Part shown: positions 1 through 8,887 of the stretch, piece by piece
How positions within the stretch are numbered: position 1 is the stretch's first letter
Layout: the number at the start of each line of letters is the position of its first letter
Assembly: GCF_030418165.1 (NCBI RefSeq)
Contig: NZ_JAUHTQ010000018.1
Location: 1-64,000 of the forward strand
Origin: Ureibacillus aquaedulcis
GTDB taxonomy: Bacteria > Bacillota > Bacilli > Bacillales_A > Planococcaceae
DNA: 64,000 nt
Reading direction: 5' to 3'
Notes under the pieces: generated by a model
Seen by the model: only the letters and a program-made list of their open reading frames with translations
The model's database searches: none
Told to the model about the DNA's origin: nothing
Translations under genes and position numbers: made by a program

Positions 1-74
1 AAATCTTGAATGCATTCAATGTCTTTATCCAGTTTTGAGAGAACAATCTCTCTATACATAAAAAGTTGAATAAT

Positions 75-191
<117 letters not shown>

Positions 192-198
192 CTCAAGA

Positions 199-233
199 AG
201 TCGTTGCTGATTCAGTCAGTAGTGGCTTTTTTT
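199..233 (+). terminator. rRNA operon terminator
   Basis: A 12-bp stem containing several G-U pairs (199-210 with 216-227), a 5-nt loop and a run of Ts directly follow 5S rRNA. It probably ends the rRNA transcript; the tRNA-Asn downstream is then separately expressed or reached by read-through. Confidence 0.7.
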
Positions 234-239
234 ATTTTT

Positions 240-585
240 ATGTACCATTTATATTAAAAGGTTTCTAGGAGAGAGAGTTGATGGGAAAAAAGAACTGTAC
301 ATTAAAAATCTCTGAATGAAGTGTTTCCAATAGTACTGACTTAAAATTAATCAACAATATTGCATAAAAATGTTAGTTGCTGGCATTATAGAAACTATTT
401 AATAGACAATAAAGATAGAAAATACCCCTTCCATATTAGATAAACAGATTAGATTCAATATCAAATGATAAAGAATTCCAAATAATTTCTAATAACTTTA
501 AATTAATTCACAGAAAATACTTGCATATTCTTTCTGAATTATTATAATAATAAATGTAAAGTAAATATTTGAAAATTTGTATTGT
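240..585. other. AT-rich spacer, no gene seen
   Basis: Very AT-rich sequence between the 5S terminator and tRNA-Asn. No open frame with a ribosome binding site and no convincing hairpin was seen. It may hold the tRNA promoter, but no clear -35/-10 pair stands out. Confidence 0.5.
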
Positions 586-660
586 TCCGAAGTAGCTCAG
601 TGGTAGAGCAACCGGCTGTTAACCGGTTGGTCGTAGGTTCGAGTCCTACCTTCGGAGCCA
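586..660 (+). tRNA. tRNA-Asn (GTT)
   Basis: Complete cloverleaf of 75 nt with encoded CCA. The acceptor arms TCCGAAG and CTTCGGA pair, the anticodon loop is CTGTTAA (anticodon GTT, Asn), and the T arm reads GGTTCGAGTCC. Confidence 0.97.
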
Positions 661-785
661 TTTTTTTGCGCTTTTTTCCTTAAGTAATTTCTTAATGATT
701 AATCTGTTAAACAAGCATTATTTTGTATACTAAAATAACAACTTCAATTAAACATAAATATCTGAATTGAAAACTAATAAACTAG

Positions 786-823
786 AACCCCTTACGAAAA
801 TTATATCGTAAGGGGTTTTTTAT
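786..823 (+). terminator. Rho-independent terminator
   Basis: Perfect 12-bp stem AACCCCTTACGA (786-797) with its complement (806-817), an 8-nt loop and a T-rich tail. It lies between tRNA-Asn and the transporter operon, and probably ends a transcript reading out of the tRNA. Confidence 0.85.
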
Positions 824-952
824 TTAGAAAAAAATAAAAAAAAAGAGAAAAAACTAAACATAAAATAGAAGACTATTAAATATATATTAAGAATGGAAGA
901 GATATCAAACACTGGTAAGGTAAATTTCGATAGTTCTAAAGGGGGGTATGAT

Positions 953-1726
953 TTGGAGAAGATATTGGAAATTGAAAAAATCTCTTTGCAATTTGGAGGT
1001 GTAAAGGCATTAGATAACGTCACCTATCATATAAACAAAGGTGAAATATTTTCATTAATTGGGCCAAATGGTGCAGGAAAAACTAGTATGTTGAATTGCA
1101 TTAGTGGATTATATAGGCCATCCGGGGGCTCTATTCTTTATAAAGGCAAAGATATTACAAAGATGAAGCCTTATGAAAGAACTTCACTAGGAATCGCACG
1201 GGCATTTCAAAATATCGCACTTTTTGCTCACATGTCGGTATTGGATAATTTAAAACTCGGAAAGCACTCATTAATGAAATCAGGCGTGTTTAGTGGGGGA
1301 CTTTATGTAGGAAAAGCATCAAAGGAAGAGATTGAACATCGGCAAAAAGTTGAAGAGGTAATTGAGTTTTTGGAATTACAAGATCTTCGTCATACTCCTG
1401 TAGGCACACTTCCCTATGGCTTGCAAAAACGTGTGGAGGTCGGGCGTGCATTAGCATTAAATCCGGAACTGATTTTGCTTGATGAACCCATGGCGGGCAT
1501 GAATAATGCAGAAAAAGAATTGATGTCTCGCTTTATATTAGACATGCATGAAGTGATGGATACAACAGTTGTATTGATTGAACATGATTTAGGGGTAGTC
1601 ATGAGTCTATCAAATCATATTGCTGTGCTGGATTTTGGTAAGCAAATTGGATTCGGGACGCCTAAAGAAATTCAACAAAATCCAGATGTTATCAAAGCTT
1701 ATATAGGAGAAGAAACAGTAATGTAA
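953..1726 (+). CDS. livG: Branched-chain-type ABC importer, ATPase (LivG-like)
   Basis: Cytoplasmic ATPase of a HAAT (LivFGHMK-type) importer. Walker A GPNGAGKTS lies near residues 37-45, Walker B is LILLDEP, the H-loop is LIEHD, and the signature reads LPYGLQKR, the LivG form rather than LSGGQ. The start is placed at TTG 953 because AAAGGGGGG at 938-946 sits 6 nt upstream; an in-frame ATG at 893 lacks a ribosome binding site and would add 20 unrelated residues. It is 257 aa, normal for LivG. The next gene begins 13 nt after its stop. Unusually, the second ATPase (LivF) is encoded at the far end of the cluster. The substrate cannot be read from this subunit. Confidence 0.9.
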   Translation: MEKILEIEKISLQFGGVKALDNVTYHINKGEIFSLIGPNGAGKTSMLNCISGLYRPSGGSILYKGKDITKMKPYERTSLGIARAFQNIALFAHMSVLDNLKLGKHSLMKSGVFSGGLYVGKASKEEIEHRQKVEEVIEFLELQDLRHTPVGTLPYGLQKRVEVGRALALNPELILLDEPMAGMNNAEKELMSRFILDMHEVMDTTVVLIEHDLGVVMSLSNHIAVLDFGKQIGFGTPKEIQQNPDVIKAYIGEETVM

Positions 1727-1739
1727 AGGGGGGCGAACT

Positions 1740-3665
1740 ATGGTAATTGAAAAGACTTTACCTGCTTTACTAATGGAATGTGCAAAACGTGGAGCAAATA
1801 CAGTTGCTTTAAGACAAAAGCATCTTGGGATATGGAATGAAATCTCGTGGGAAGAATATTGGGCCAATGTTGAAAAACTAGCAGTTTCACTTTCTGAACA
1901 ATATGATTTTAGACATGGGGAAACGTTGGCGATCATAGGGGAAAACCGGCCTCAGTGGCTCTATGCCCATATGGCTGCACAAAGTTTAGGTGGGATTGCT
2001 GTAGGGGTTTATCAAGAGTCGCTGCCAGATCAAATGAAGTTTTACCTCAATGATTGCAGGGCTAGAATTGTCATTGTAGAGGATCAAGAACAAATTGATA
2101 AGCTACTAGAAATTGAAAATGAGTTACCTTTAGTAGAACGTATTATTTACTATAATAAACAAGGCTTACGTCACTACCAGCATGCTAAATTAACTTATAT
2201 GGGCCAGCTACTAAAGGATGGCGAGGATTTGCTTAAACAAAAGGCAAATTTCCTGGAAGAACAATTGAATTTGCTGCATAGTGATATGCCGGCAGTTATT
2301 TCATACAGTGCGGCAACAAGTGGTAGACCTAAAGGGATAAAATTGACCCATCAAAATTTAATTGAATCAGCAAGAAACTTATCACAAGTTGATGAAGTGA
2401 AAAAAACAGATGATTATTTTTCATTCCTACCATTATCTTGGGTTCATGAACATGTGATTGCTATCGTTATGCCTTTAATTGTTGGGATGGTTGTTAATTT
2501 TCCAGAAAGACCGCATACCGTCATTGGCAATTTAAGAGAAATTGGTCCACAAACACTGCTAGCCACACCGCGTGTCTACCAATCCATGATGGCAAACTTT
2601 CAAATACGTATGGAAGGGTCGAGCTGGTTTAAACGCAGGCTATACTATTTGTTTAAAAAGTATGGGGATAAAAAAGCTCTTTTCAAGTTAGAAAATAAGC
2701 CACTTTCCGTATTCGATAAAATAATGTTCACACTCGGAGATATAATAATGTTTAGTGCAATACGGGATCATTTAGGACTTGCCCGAATAAAGAGGGCCTA
2801 TGTGGCGGGAGCAGCTATTCAACCTGATGCCTTCTACTTCTACCATAGTATTGGGGTGAATTTGAAGCAGACATATGGTGGTACGGAGGTGGCCGGTATA
2901 GCATTTGTACAACATGATCAGGCAGTTAAGGCCGGAAGTTCGGGTCTTCCTATCCCAAATACAAAAGTGAAGATTGACACTGAAGGCACAGTGTATTTAA
3001 AAAACAATTCTATTTTCTCGGAGTATTTAAATGAAGCAGGCCGAAAATCGTTGAATGATGGCTGGATTTCACTGGGGGATAAAGGCTATTTGGATGATGA
3101 AGGTCATTTATTCATTTTAGATCGACAAGAGGATGTAATTACTAATTCAAAGAGTGAGCCAATTTATCCTCGACTAATTGAAAATAGGCTGAAATCCAGT
3201 CCTTATATACAAGAAGCAATATGCCTTGGAAAAAATAAACCGTATTTAACAGCAATTTTAAATATTGATATGAATAGTGTCGGTCGCTGGGCAGATAAAA
3301 ACCGCATTAATTATACTGAATATTCCGAATTATCTACAATGCTTGAAACCGTTAACTTAATTGAGGCTGAAGTTAGAAACTTAATGACTGAACTTGCTCC
3401 TAATGAAAGGATAAAGAAATTTGTTATTTTAAATAAACAATTTACTGCTGAACATGGGGAATTAACAAGAACATTAAAAATCAGAAGGAATTTTGTTGAA
3501 AAGAAATATCAAAACATAATAGAAGCCATGTACTCGAATGTATTAGAAGTCTCATTAAATACCTCTCATATTACAGAGCCAAATGAAAAATTACAAATAG
3601 TTCAATTATCAAGTAGTGAGGAGGTAGCTTACGTAGATGATATTCTTCTTACAAATGCTCATTAA
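1740..3665 (+). CDS. Long-chain acyl-CoA synthetase-like AMP-binding enzyme
   Basis: ANL-superfamily adenylating enzyme of 641 aa, expected to activate a carboxylic acid with ATP and join it to CoA. The C-terminal hinge motif GDKGYLDDEGHLFILDRQ is intact, and the usual catalytic lysine is present in LTRTLKIRR (Lys about 580). The P-loop near residues 188-199 reads SYSAATSGRPKG, where the family usually has YTSGTTGxPKG, so the first glycine is lost. A strong GGGGGG precedes ATG 1740. It lies 13 nt after livG and its last 29 nt overlap livH, so it is translated as part of the transporter operon. Inference: it traps the imported substrate as a CoA thioester. It could instead act on a fatty or aromatic acid made in the cell. 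Confidence 0.85.
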   Translation: MVIEKTLPALLMECAKRGANTVALRQKHLGIWNEISWEEYWANVEKLAVSLSEQYDFRHGETLAIIGENRPQWLYAHMAAQSLGGIAVGVYQESLPDQMKFYLNDCRARIVIVEDQEQIDKLLEIENELPLVERIIYYNKQGLRHYQHAKLTYMGQLLKDGEDLLKQKANFLEEQLNLLHSDMPAVISYSAATSGRPKGIKLTHQNLIESARNLSQVDEVKKTDDYFSFLPLSWVHEHVIAIVMPLIVGMVVNFPERPHTVIGNLREIGPQTLLATPRVYQSMMANFQIRMEGSSWFKRRLYYLFKKYGDKKALFKLENKPLSVFDKIMFTLGDIIMFSAIRDHLGLARIKRAYVAGAAIQPDAFYFYHSIGVNLKQTYGGTEVAGIAFVQHDQAVKAGSSGLPIPNTKVKIDTEGTVYLKNNSIFSEYLNEAGRKSLNDGWISLGDKGYLDDEGHLFILDRQEDVITNSKSEPIYPRLIENRLKSSPYIQEAICLGKNKPYLTAILNIDMNSVGRWADKNRINYTEYSELSTMLETVNLIEAEVRNLMTELAPNERIKKFVILNKQFTAEHGELTRTLKIRRNFVEKKYQNIIEAMYSNVLEVSLNTSHITEPNEKLQIVQLSSSEEVAYVDDILLTNAH

Positions 3666-4521
3666 TGGAATTGTTGTCGGAAGTATTTACGGCCTTGTAG
3701 CATTAGGATTTGTCTTGATTTATCGTGCAAGTGGTGCGTTAAATCTTGCAAATGGAGAGTTTGTTATTTTTGGCCCTTATATTTGTTTAATGCTTATGAC
3801 GGCACTGAAAGTTCCTTTTTTGATCGCATTATTTATCACTTTATTACTCAGTGCGATTCTTGGACTAGTTGTTGAGCGGCTAGTAGTTCGGCCGCTGCAA
3901 AATGCACCGGTTATTTCCGTAATTATGGCGACAATTGGGCTATCAAGTTTACTTGCGGGTGCTGTTCATATGATTTGGGGCCATTCTACGAAAACGTTTC
4001 CACCAGTATTTCCACAAACTCCGGTCAATATCGGCGGGATTGTGGTTACACCGGTTTATTTATGGTCTTTCATTGTGGTTGTAGTATTATTAATTATTTT
4101 CTCTATTTTCTTTAAGTATTCCAAAATCGGTCTCGCCATCCGTGCTGTAGCAGATGATCAACAAGCAGCTTCGTCAATGGGTATGAGCGTAAAATTTGTT
4201 TATGCTGCAACATGGACGATTGCAGCAATTGTTGCAGCAATTGGAGGAGTATTAATAGGAAATATTAACGGCATTAACCCGACGATGGCATCCATCGGAC
4301 TAACTGTATTACCTGTTGTGATTCTAGGTGGATTAGATAGCGTACTTGGGGCAATCATTGGCGGGTTTGCCATCGGAATATTGCAGAATATGGCGGGCGG
4401 ATATTTAGATCCGCTAGTAGGCGGTGGTTTAAAGGAAGTTGTTCCATTTATTATTGTACTTTTGGTTTTAATGCTGAAACCACATGGCTTATTTGGCAGT
4501 CGTGGAATTGAGAGGGTGTGA
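3637..4521 (+). CDS. livH: Branched-chain-type ABC importer permease (LivH-like)
   Basis: Integral membrane permease of 294 aa with about eight hydrophobic segments. The N-terminus INGIVVGSIYGLVALGF is typical of LivH, and the loop GLAIRAVADDQQAASSMGM matches the cytoplasmic ATPase-coupling region of this family. ATG 3637 overlaps the synthetase gene by 29 nt; AGGAGG at 3619-3624 is 12 nt upstream, and a stop codon at 3634 rules out an earlier start. It should pair with the LivM-like permease encoded directly downstream. Confidence 0.92.
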   Translation: MIFFLQMLINGIVVGSIYGLVALGFVLIYRASGALNLANGEFVIFGPYICLMLMTALKVPFLIALFITLLLSAILGLVVERLVVRPLQNAPVISVIMATIGLSSLLAGAVHMIWGHSTKTFPPVFPQTPVNIGGIVVTPVYLWSFIVVVVLLIIFSIFFKYSKIGLAIRAVADDQQAASSMGMSVKFVYAATWTIAAIVAAIGGVLIGNINGINPTMASIGLTVLPVVILGGLDSVLGAIIGGFAIGILQNMAGGYLDPLVGGGLKEVVPFIIVLLVLMLKPHGLFGSRGIERV

Positions 4522-4525
4522 TGAT

Positions 4526-5587
4526 ATGAGAAATTTGGTTGTCAGGCAAAGTGGAAATTATAAAACTTCTTATAAAGATGATATGAAATTATTCGGAACT
4601 TTTAGTGACAAAGTAAAATGGATTACATTAATTCTTCTATTATTGGCATTACCTCTCTTTGTATCAAACTACTGGATTGGATTAATTACACTCTGTACGA
4701 TTTCGGCAATTGGTGCAATAGGATTAAATATTTTGACTGGTTTTACAGGACAGATTTCTATAGGAGTCGGTTCTTTCCTGGGTGTTGGGGGTTATACAAC
4801 GGCGATATTGACTTCAACCTACGGAGTTAGTTTTTGGGTGTCACTTCCTATAGCTGGAATCGTAACAGCTGTGGTAGGCGGGTTATTTGGCATCCCGGCC
4901 TTGCGTCTAAAAGGACTGTACTTAGCTATTGCCACATTGGCAGCACAAGTAATTATTTTATTTGTCATAAGTCGCTGGGATAGTGTAACCGGAGGTACTG
5001 CAGGGATGGTTTTAAGCCGTCCGACAGTTGGAGACTTCATGCTATCTACAAATACATCTTATTATTATTTAAGTATAATAATTTTGTTGGTAACTGTATT
5101 ATATGCGGTTAACTTATTAAGAACACGTGTTGGGCGTGCCTTTTTAGCTGTACGCGACCGCGATATTGCGGCACAAATAATGGGGATCAACCTGTTTTAT
5201 TATAAAGTGTTAGCGTTTATTGTAAGCTCTTTCTTTGTTGGGATCGCCGGGGCGCTGCTGGCACATTATACAATGATTGTGAGTCCGGAACTATACAATA
5301 CGCAAGTATCTATTCAGTATTTGGCAATGGTGCTAATTGGGGGATTAGGCAGTGTTTTTGGTTCTGTTCTAGGAGCAGTATTTATTACGTTACTACCTGT
5401 TGGATTAAGTACTATCGTCGATTTTTTAACTGTTTATATGCCAGAAATGTATCAGTTATTGTCGGCGTTCAAAGAATTCGTATTTGGTATCGTGATTATC
5501 TTGTTTTTAATTTTTGAACCAGGTGGCTTAGCTCATATTTGGATGAACATAAAAAAATATTTTAAGCTGTGGCCATTTTCCAACTAA
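4526..5587 (+). CDS. livM: Branched-chain-type ABC importer permease (LivM-like)
   Basis: Second permease, 353 aa, with a short cytoplasmic N-terminus and about eight to ten membrane segments. GLNILTGFTGQISIGVGSFL and GRAFLAVRDRDIAAQIMGI are LivM hallmarks. ATG 4526 was chosen because GAGAGGG at 4510-4516 lies 9 nt upstream; an earlier in-frame ATG at 4484 lies inside livH and would add 14 residues. The gene begins 4 nt after the livH stop, so the two permeases are probably coupled. Confidence 0.9.
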   Translation: MRNLVVRQSGNYKTSYKDDMKLFGTFSDKVKWITLILLLLALPLFVSNYWIGLITLCTISAIGAIGLNILTGFTGQISIGVGSFLGVGGYTTAILTSTYGVSFWVSLPIAGIVTAVVGGLFGIPALRLKGLYLAIATLAAQVIILFVISRWDSVTGGTAGMVLSRPTVGDFMLSTNTSYYYLSIIILLVTVLYAVNLLRTRVGRAFLAVRDRDIAAQIMGINLFYYKVLAFIVSSFFVGIAGALLAHYTMIVSPELYNTQVSIQYLAMVLIGGLGSVFGSVLGAVFITLLPVGLSTIVDFLTVYMPEMYQLLSAFKEFVFGIVIILFLIFEPGGLAHIWMNIKKYFKLWPFSN

Positions 5588-5631
5588 AGGGACCTGGAGA
5601 GAAATTAAATTAAAAAAAGGGGGAGTTTAAA

Positions 5632-6891
5632 GTGGGGAAAAGAAGTAAAATATTTGGATGCTTCATAGTGGGGATGATGCTGCTTTTATTGGCGGCGTGC
5701 GCGGAAGATAGTAATACTTCGGAACCAGCTGGCAACACATCCGATAATTCAGCAACTGTACCGGCAACTGCAGATCCAAATAACCGAACAGTTGTAGTTG
5801 GTGGCTTATACGATATTACAGGAGGAACTGGGGATGTAGGAACACCTTATGCAGAAGGGGAAAAAGCATACTTTGAATATATACAATCCAGTGGTGGGGT
5901 AGAAGGTCTAAACCTTGTGCTGACAGGTAAAGATTATGCGTACTCAATTCCTGAGGCGCAAAAAATTTACCAGGAATTACGGGATAAGGAAAAATCCTCT
6001 GCGATTCTAGGTTGGGGAACTGGTGATACAGAAGCACTCCGTCAACAAGTAGCGACAGATGAATTGCCATATTTCTCGGCTTCTTATTCTGAAAGTTTGA
6101 AAAATACAAAGGAAAGTCCATATAACTTCCTGGTAGCGGCATCATATTCCGACCAAGGACGTGCGGTATTAAAATGGATAAAGGAAAACCATGAAGGAGA
6201 TAGTCCGACAGTTGCGCTACTTTATAATGATACGGCATTTGGACGTTCACCAATAGAGGATATAAAAGCATATGGGAAAGAGATTGGGGTCGAAATTGTA
6301 GATGAGCAAGTAATTGATGTACAGGCAACGGAAGCTCAATCCCAGTTATTGAATATGGAGAAGAAGAATCCGGACTATGCAATTATTCAACAAACTTGGG
6401 CAGCAACTTCAACAATCTTGCGTGATGCAAAGACATTGGGAATCGATACTCAATTTATCGGCTTAAACTGGGCTTCGGGTGAAGGAGTTATTGATATCGT
6501 AGGAGCTGATGTAGCAGAAGGTTATATTGGTATATTATCGCATGCTTTCCCGTATGAAGATCAACCAGGTATGGCTGAAATTAAAGAGTATCTAGATTCA
6601 AAAGGGATGACAATTGATGATATCGATCAAAAATTTGTTCAAGGATGGAGCGCAGCAAAAATCATGGTAGCTGGAATCCAAGCTGCGGCAGAAAAAAATC
6701 CTGAAGGTGAACTTACTGGTCCGAAGATTCGTGAAGGTATCGAATCTTTACAAAACTTTGATCTAGGCGGCCTGGGGGCAAATGTATCATTTAGTGCCGA
6801 CAATCATGCAGGTACTGAGATGACGCGTTTAGGGATTGTAAAGGGAGGTAAATGGGAGCAACTAACTGATTATTTCAGTCATAAAGATTAA
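5632..6891 (+). CDS. ABC importer substrate-binding lipoprotein (LivK-like)
   Basis: Extracytoplasmic receptor of the importer, 419 aa, type I periplasmic-binding fold (Peripla_BP_6 family). The N-terminus is a lipoprotein signal with lipobox LLAAC and Cys23 as lipid anchor, followed by a Ser/Thr/Asn-rich linker. The mature start (VVVGGLYDITGGTGDVGTPY) is the usual first strand and ligand loop. GTG 5632 is preceded by AAGGGGGA at 5617-5624. It sits between the permeases and the LivF-like ATPase. The family binds amino acids, amides, urea or aromatic acids; with a CoA ligase in the operon a carboxylic acid is favoured, but this is inference. Confidence 0.88.
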   Translation: MGKRSKIFGCFIVGMMLLLLAACAEDSNTSEPAGNTSDNSATVPATADPNNRTVVVGGLYDITGGTGDVGTPYAEGEKAYFEYIQSSGGVEGLNLVLTGKDYAYSIPEAQKIYQELRDKEKSSAILGWGTGDTEALRQQVATDELPYFSASYSESLKNTKESPYNFLVAASYSDQGRAVLKWIKENHEGDSPTVALLYNDTAFGRSPIEDIKAYGKEIGVEIVDEQVIDVQATEAQSQLLNMEKKNPDYAIIQQTWAATSTILRDAKTLGIDTQFIGLNWASGEGVIDIVGADVAEGYIGILSHAFPYEDQPGMAEIKEYLDSKGMTIDDIDQKFVQGWSAAKIMVAGIQAAAEKNPEGELTGPKIREGIESLQNFDLGGLGANVSFSADNHAGTEMTRLGIVKGGKWEQLTDYFSHKD

Positions 6892-6940
6892 TAGGGGTTC
6901 GCAGTACATTCAAGAATCTCTTCCTATTTAAAATGTGTGA

Positions 6941-6975
6941 GAAGACTATTCCATAATATTTTCGGAATAGTCTTC
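6941..6975 (+). repeat. Perfect inverted repeat between receptor and ATPase genes
   Basis: Perfect 12-bp stem GAAGACTATTCC (6941-6952) with GGAATAGTCTTC (6964-6975) and an 11-nt loop. It is not followed by a T-run, so it may be a weak terminator or a 3'-stabilising hairpin rather than a full stop. It would let the receptor be made in excess over the LivF subunit. Confidence 0.6.
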
Positions 6976-7087
6976 AAATAATTGGGGATGGGAAAATAAT
7001 TAATTCTGTCGGGTATATTTCGGACGAAATTCATAGAAATTTGTGAACCCGTATATATCTATATTTAATAGAAGGGAGTTTTATAAA

Positions 7088-7870
7088 ATGCTCCGTGTCA
7101 ATAACCTGGAAGTTGTATACCAAAAAATTATCCTTGCGCTAAGGGGTATAACGTTAGATGTACCTGAGGGAAAAATTGTAGCGCTATTAGGGAGTAATGG
7201 TGCAGGAAAGTCGACTACATTAAAAGCCATATCCGGTTTGCTGGCGGGTGATGGTGGACAGATTATAGATGGCAGCATCAAGTTTCAAGCAGAAAAAATT
7301 AATGGCATTACACCAGATGGGCTAGTTCGAAAAGGTATATTTCTAAGTATGGAAGGTCGGCGCATTTTTAAGGGGCTAACGGTTGAAGAAAATCTGATTG
7401 CGGGCGCCTATACAAGAAAAGATCGTATAAATATAAAAGGGGATATTAATAAAATATATGAATATTTCCCGAAGTTGAAAACACTTCAAAATCGAAAAGC
7501 CGGATTTCTATCTGGTGGAGAGCAGCAAATGCTAGCTATTGGAAGAGGGTTAATGGCAAAGCCGAAATTACTTTTATTAGATGAACCTTCATTAGGAATT
7601 GCACCACTGCTTGTCAAAGAAATTTTCCAAAATATAAAAAGGATTAATGAAGAAGAGGGAATGTCCATTCTAGTGGTGGAACAGAATGCAAATGTTGCAC
7701 TTTCCATTGCAGATTACGGATATATTATGGAAAATGGCCGGGTCGTTATGCACGGGGAATCTGCAAGGATTTTGGCGGATAAAGAGATTAGTGAACATTA
7801 TTTGGGAATAGGTAAGGAAGAGTCAGGGAACAATAAGATTTTTCGCCGCCGTCAACGCGTCATATGGTAA
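7088..7870 (+). CDS. livF: Branched-chain-type ABC importer, ATPase (LivF-like)
   Basis: Second ATPase of the importer, 260 aa. Walker A GSNGAGKST, signature LSGGEQQML, Walker B LLLLDEP and the D-loop SLGIAP are intact. ATG 7088 is preceded by GAAGGGAG at 7071-7078 with a 9-nt gap; an in-frame ATG at 7043 has no such site. The C-terminus carries a basic tail (NNKIFRRRQRVIW) beyond the usual LivF end, of unknown meaning. A hairpin separates it from the receptor gene, but no strong promoter was seen in the gap, so it probably belongs to the same operon. Confidence 0.9.
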   Translation: MLRVNNLEVVYQKIILALRGITLDVPEGKIVALLGSNGAGKSTTLKAISGLLAGDGGQIIDGSIKFQAEKINGITPDGLVRKGIFLSMEGRRIFKGLTVEENLIAGAYTRKDRINIKGDINKIYEYFPKLKTLQNRKAGFLSGGEQQMLAIGRGLMAKPKLLLLDEPSLGIAPLLVKEIFQNIKRINEEEGMSILVVEQNANVALSIADYGYIMENGRVVMHGESARILADKEISEHYLGIGKEESGNNKIFRRRQRVIW

Positions 7871-7992
7871 AGCTAATTTAATGCCTTTATTATGAGTTGA
7901 TTAAAGGGCTTCTGAAATGAAGGTTTTAATTGATGGAAAACCAAACGTCGGAGTAAATTACACATATAATAAGGTTTTCAAGCTGTGAAACT

Positions 7993-8050
7993 GCGGGGAA
8001 AATCTACTGAAAACTACTTTGATAGTTGTAGTATGTAGGAATCTCCCCGC
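7993..8050 (+). repeat. Long imperfect hairpin upstream of the tRNA cluster
   Basis: GCGGGGA (7993-7999) pairs with TCCCCGC (8044-8050) and the interior can also fold. A T-run occurs only about 17 nt further on. It may be the terminator of the transporter operon. Confidence 0.4.
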
Positions 8051-8085
8051 TTGAATTGGAAATTACATTTTTTTTTGGAAAGGGG

Positions 8086-8114
8086 TTGCAGGTTTTTAAA
8101 ATACGTGTTAATAT
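8086..8114 (+). promoter_or_regulatory. Sigma-A promoter of the tRNA cluster
   Basis: TTGCAG (8086-8091), a 17-nt spacer and TAATAT (8109-8114) lie 31 nt upstream of tRNA-Glu. Spacing is optimal and the elements are near consensus. Confidence 0.75.
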
Positions 8115-8144
8115 AACTATTGTCTGATTGAGACAAAACAGTTT

Positions 8145-8219
8145 GGCCCGTTGGTCAAGTGGTTAAGACACCGCCCTTTCACGGCGGTAACACGGGTTCG
8201 AATCCCGTACGGGTCACCA
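8145..8219 (+). tRNA. tRNA-Glu (TTC)
   Basis: 75-nt cloverleaf with encoded CCA. The acceptor arms GGCCCGT and ACGGGTC pair, and the anticodon loop CTTTCAC gives TTC (Glu). First of four tRNAs in one cluster. Confidence 0.97.
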
Positions 8220-8255
8220 ATAAATTTAAATAAAGATAACACTTACCTATATCTT

Positions 8256-8331
8256 GGAGGATTAGCTCAGCTGGGAGAGCACCTGCCTTACAAGCAGGGG
8301 GTCGGCGGTTCGAGCCCGTCATCCTCCACCA
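8256..8331 (+). tRNA. tRNA-Val (TAC)
   Basis: 76-nt cloverleaf with encoded CCA. The acceptor arms GGAGGAT and ATCCTCC pair, and the anticodon loop CTTACAA gives TAC (Val). Confidence 0.97.
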
Positions 8332-8344
8332 TAAGTGTTTATCT

Positions 8345-8428
8345 GGAGGGGTAGCGAAGTGGCTAAACGCGGCGGACTGTAAATCCGCTCCTTCGGGTTC
8401 GGCGGTTCGAATCCGTCCCCCTCCACCA
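8345..8428 (+). tRNA. tRNA-Tyr (GTA)
   Basis: 84-nt class II tRNA with a long variable arm (CCGCTCCTTCGGGTTCGGCGG region) and encoded CCA. The anticodon loop CTGTAAA gives GTA (Tyr). Confidence 0.97.
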
Positions 8429-8432
8429 TTTT

Positions 8433-8507
8433 TGGGGTATAGCCAAGCGGTAAGGCAACGGATTTTGATTCCGTCATGCCCAGGTTCGAATCCTGGTACC
8501 CCAGCCA
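8433..8507 (+). tRNA. tRNA-Gln (TTG)
   Basis: 75-nt cloverleaf with encoded CCA. The acceptor arms TGGGGTA and TACCCCA pair, and the anticodon loop TTTTGAT gives TTG (Gln). Confidence 0.97.
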
Positions 8508-8541
8508 TTTCTTTTATAATTTATGATGTTCATACATACAC

Positions 8542-8575
8542 AAGACCTTTACTCTAAGTGAGTAGAGGTCTTTTA
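8542..8575 (+). terminator. Terminator of the tRNA cluster
   Basis: Stem AAGACCTTTACTC (8542-8554) with GAGTAGAGGTCTT (8560-8572), containing one mismatch, a 5-nt loop and a T-rich tail. Confidence 0.85.
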
Positions 8576-8887
8576 TTTTACTTAGAATACTTCCCCCAAA
8601 GAACAATATTTTAGGGAAATAAGGTCTCTCCTCGCTCCTTTGAATCATCGAAAAAGCCAAAATTTTCAAACCTCCTTAGTATCCGATATTCCAGTAAAAG
8701 AGACTATAAAATTATCGAGTTTCCAGCTCTCACTTGGTGTATCGATAATCCATTATTTCTCAGAAATCAACAATAAATTTCCTTGTCCGAAACTATTAAT
8801 AAATGTATAAAAATCCAAAATTTTGTAGAGTTGAGCCATTAATACTTTTCCATATAAAATAGAGGATATCGACAAGGGGGTCAGTAT
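8576..8887. other. Intergenic region before rocF
   Basis: No gene was seen. It holds an 8-bp inverted repeat ATTATCGA (8711-8718) / TCGATAAT (8742-8749) of unknown role, and the rocF promoter listed separately. Confidence 0.5.
8783..8811 (+). promoter_or_regulatory. Likely sigma-A promoter of rocF
   Basis: TTGTCC (8783-8788), a 17-nt spacer and TATAAA (8806-8811), 76 nt upstream of the rocF start codon. No sigma-54 type -24/-12 element was seen. Confidence 0.55.

Noticed and set aside
5816-6382. 188-codon minus-strand frame inside the receptor gene
   Set aside because: It is antisense to a clear lipoprotein gene and has no recognisable motif or ribosome site.
6941-6975. Calling the receptor/LivF hairpin a full terminator
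   Set aside because: No T-run follows, and no promoter for livF is evident in the remaining gap.
8151-8508. Long open frames on both strands across the tRNA cluster
   Set aside because: They are translations of tRNA genes (a well-known false protein with GFEPG-like segments); no ribosome sites.
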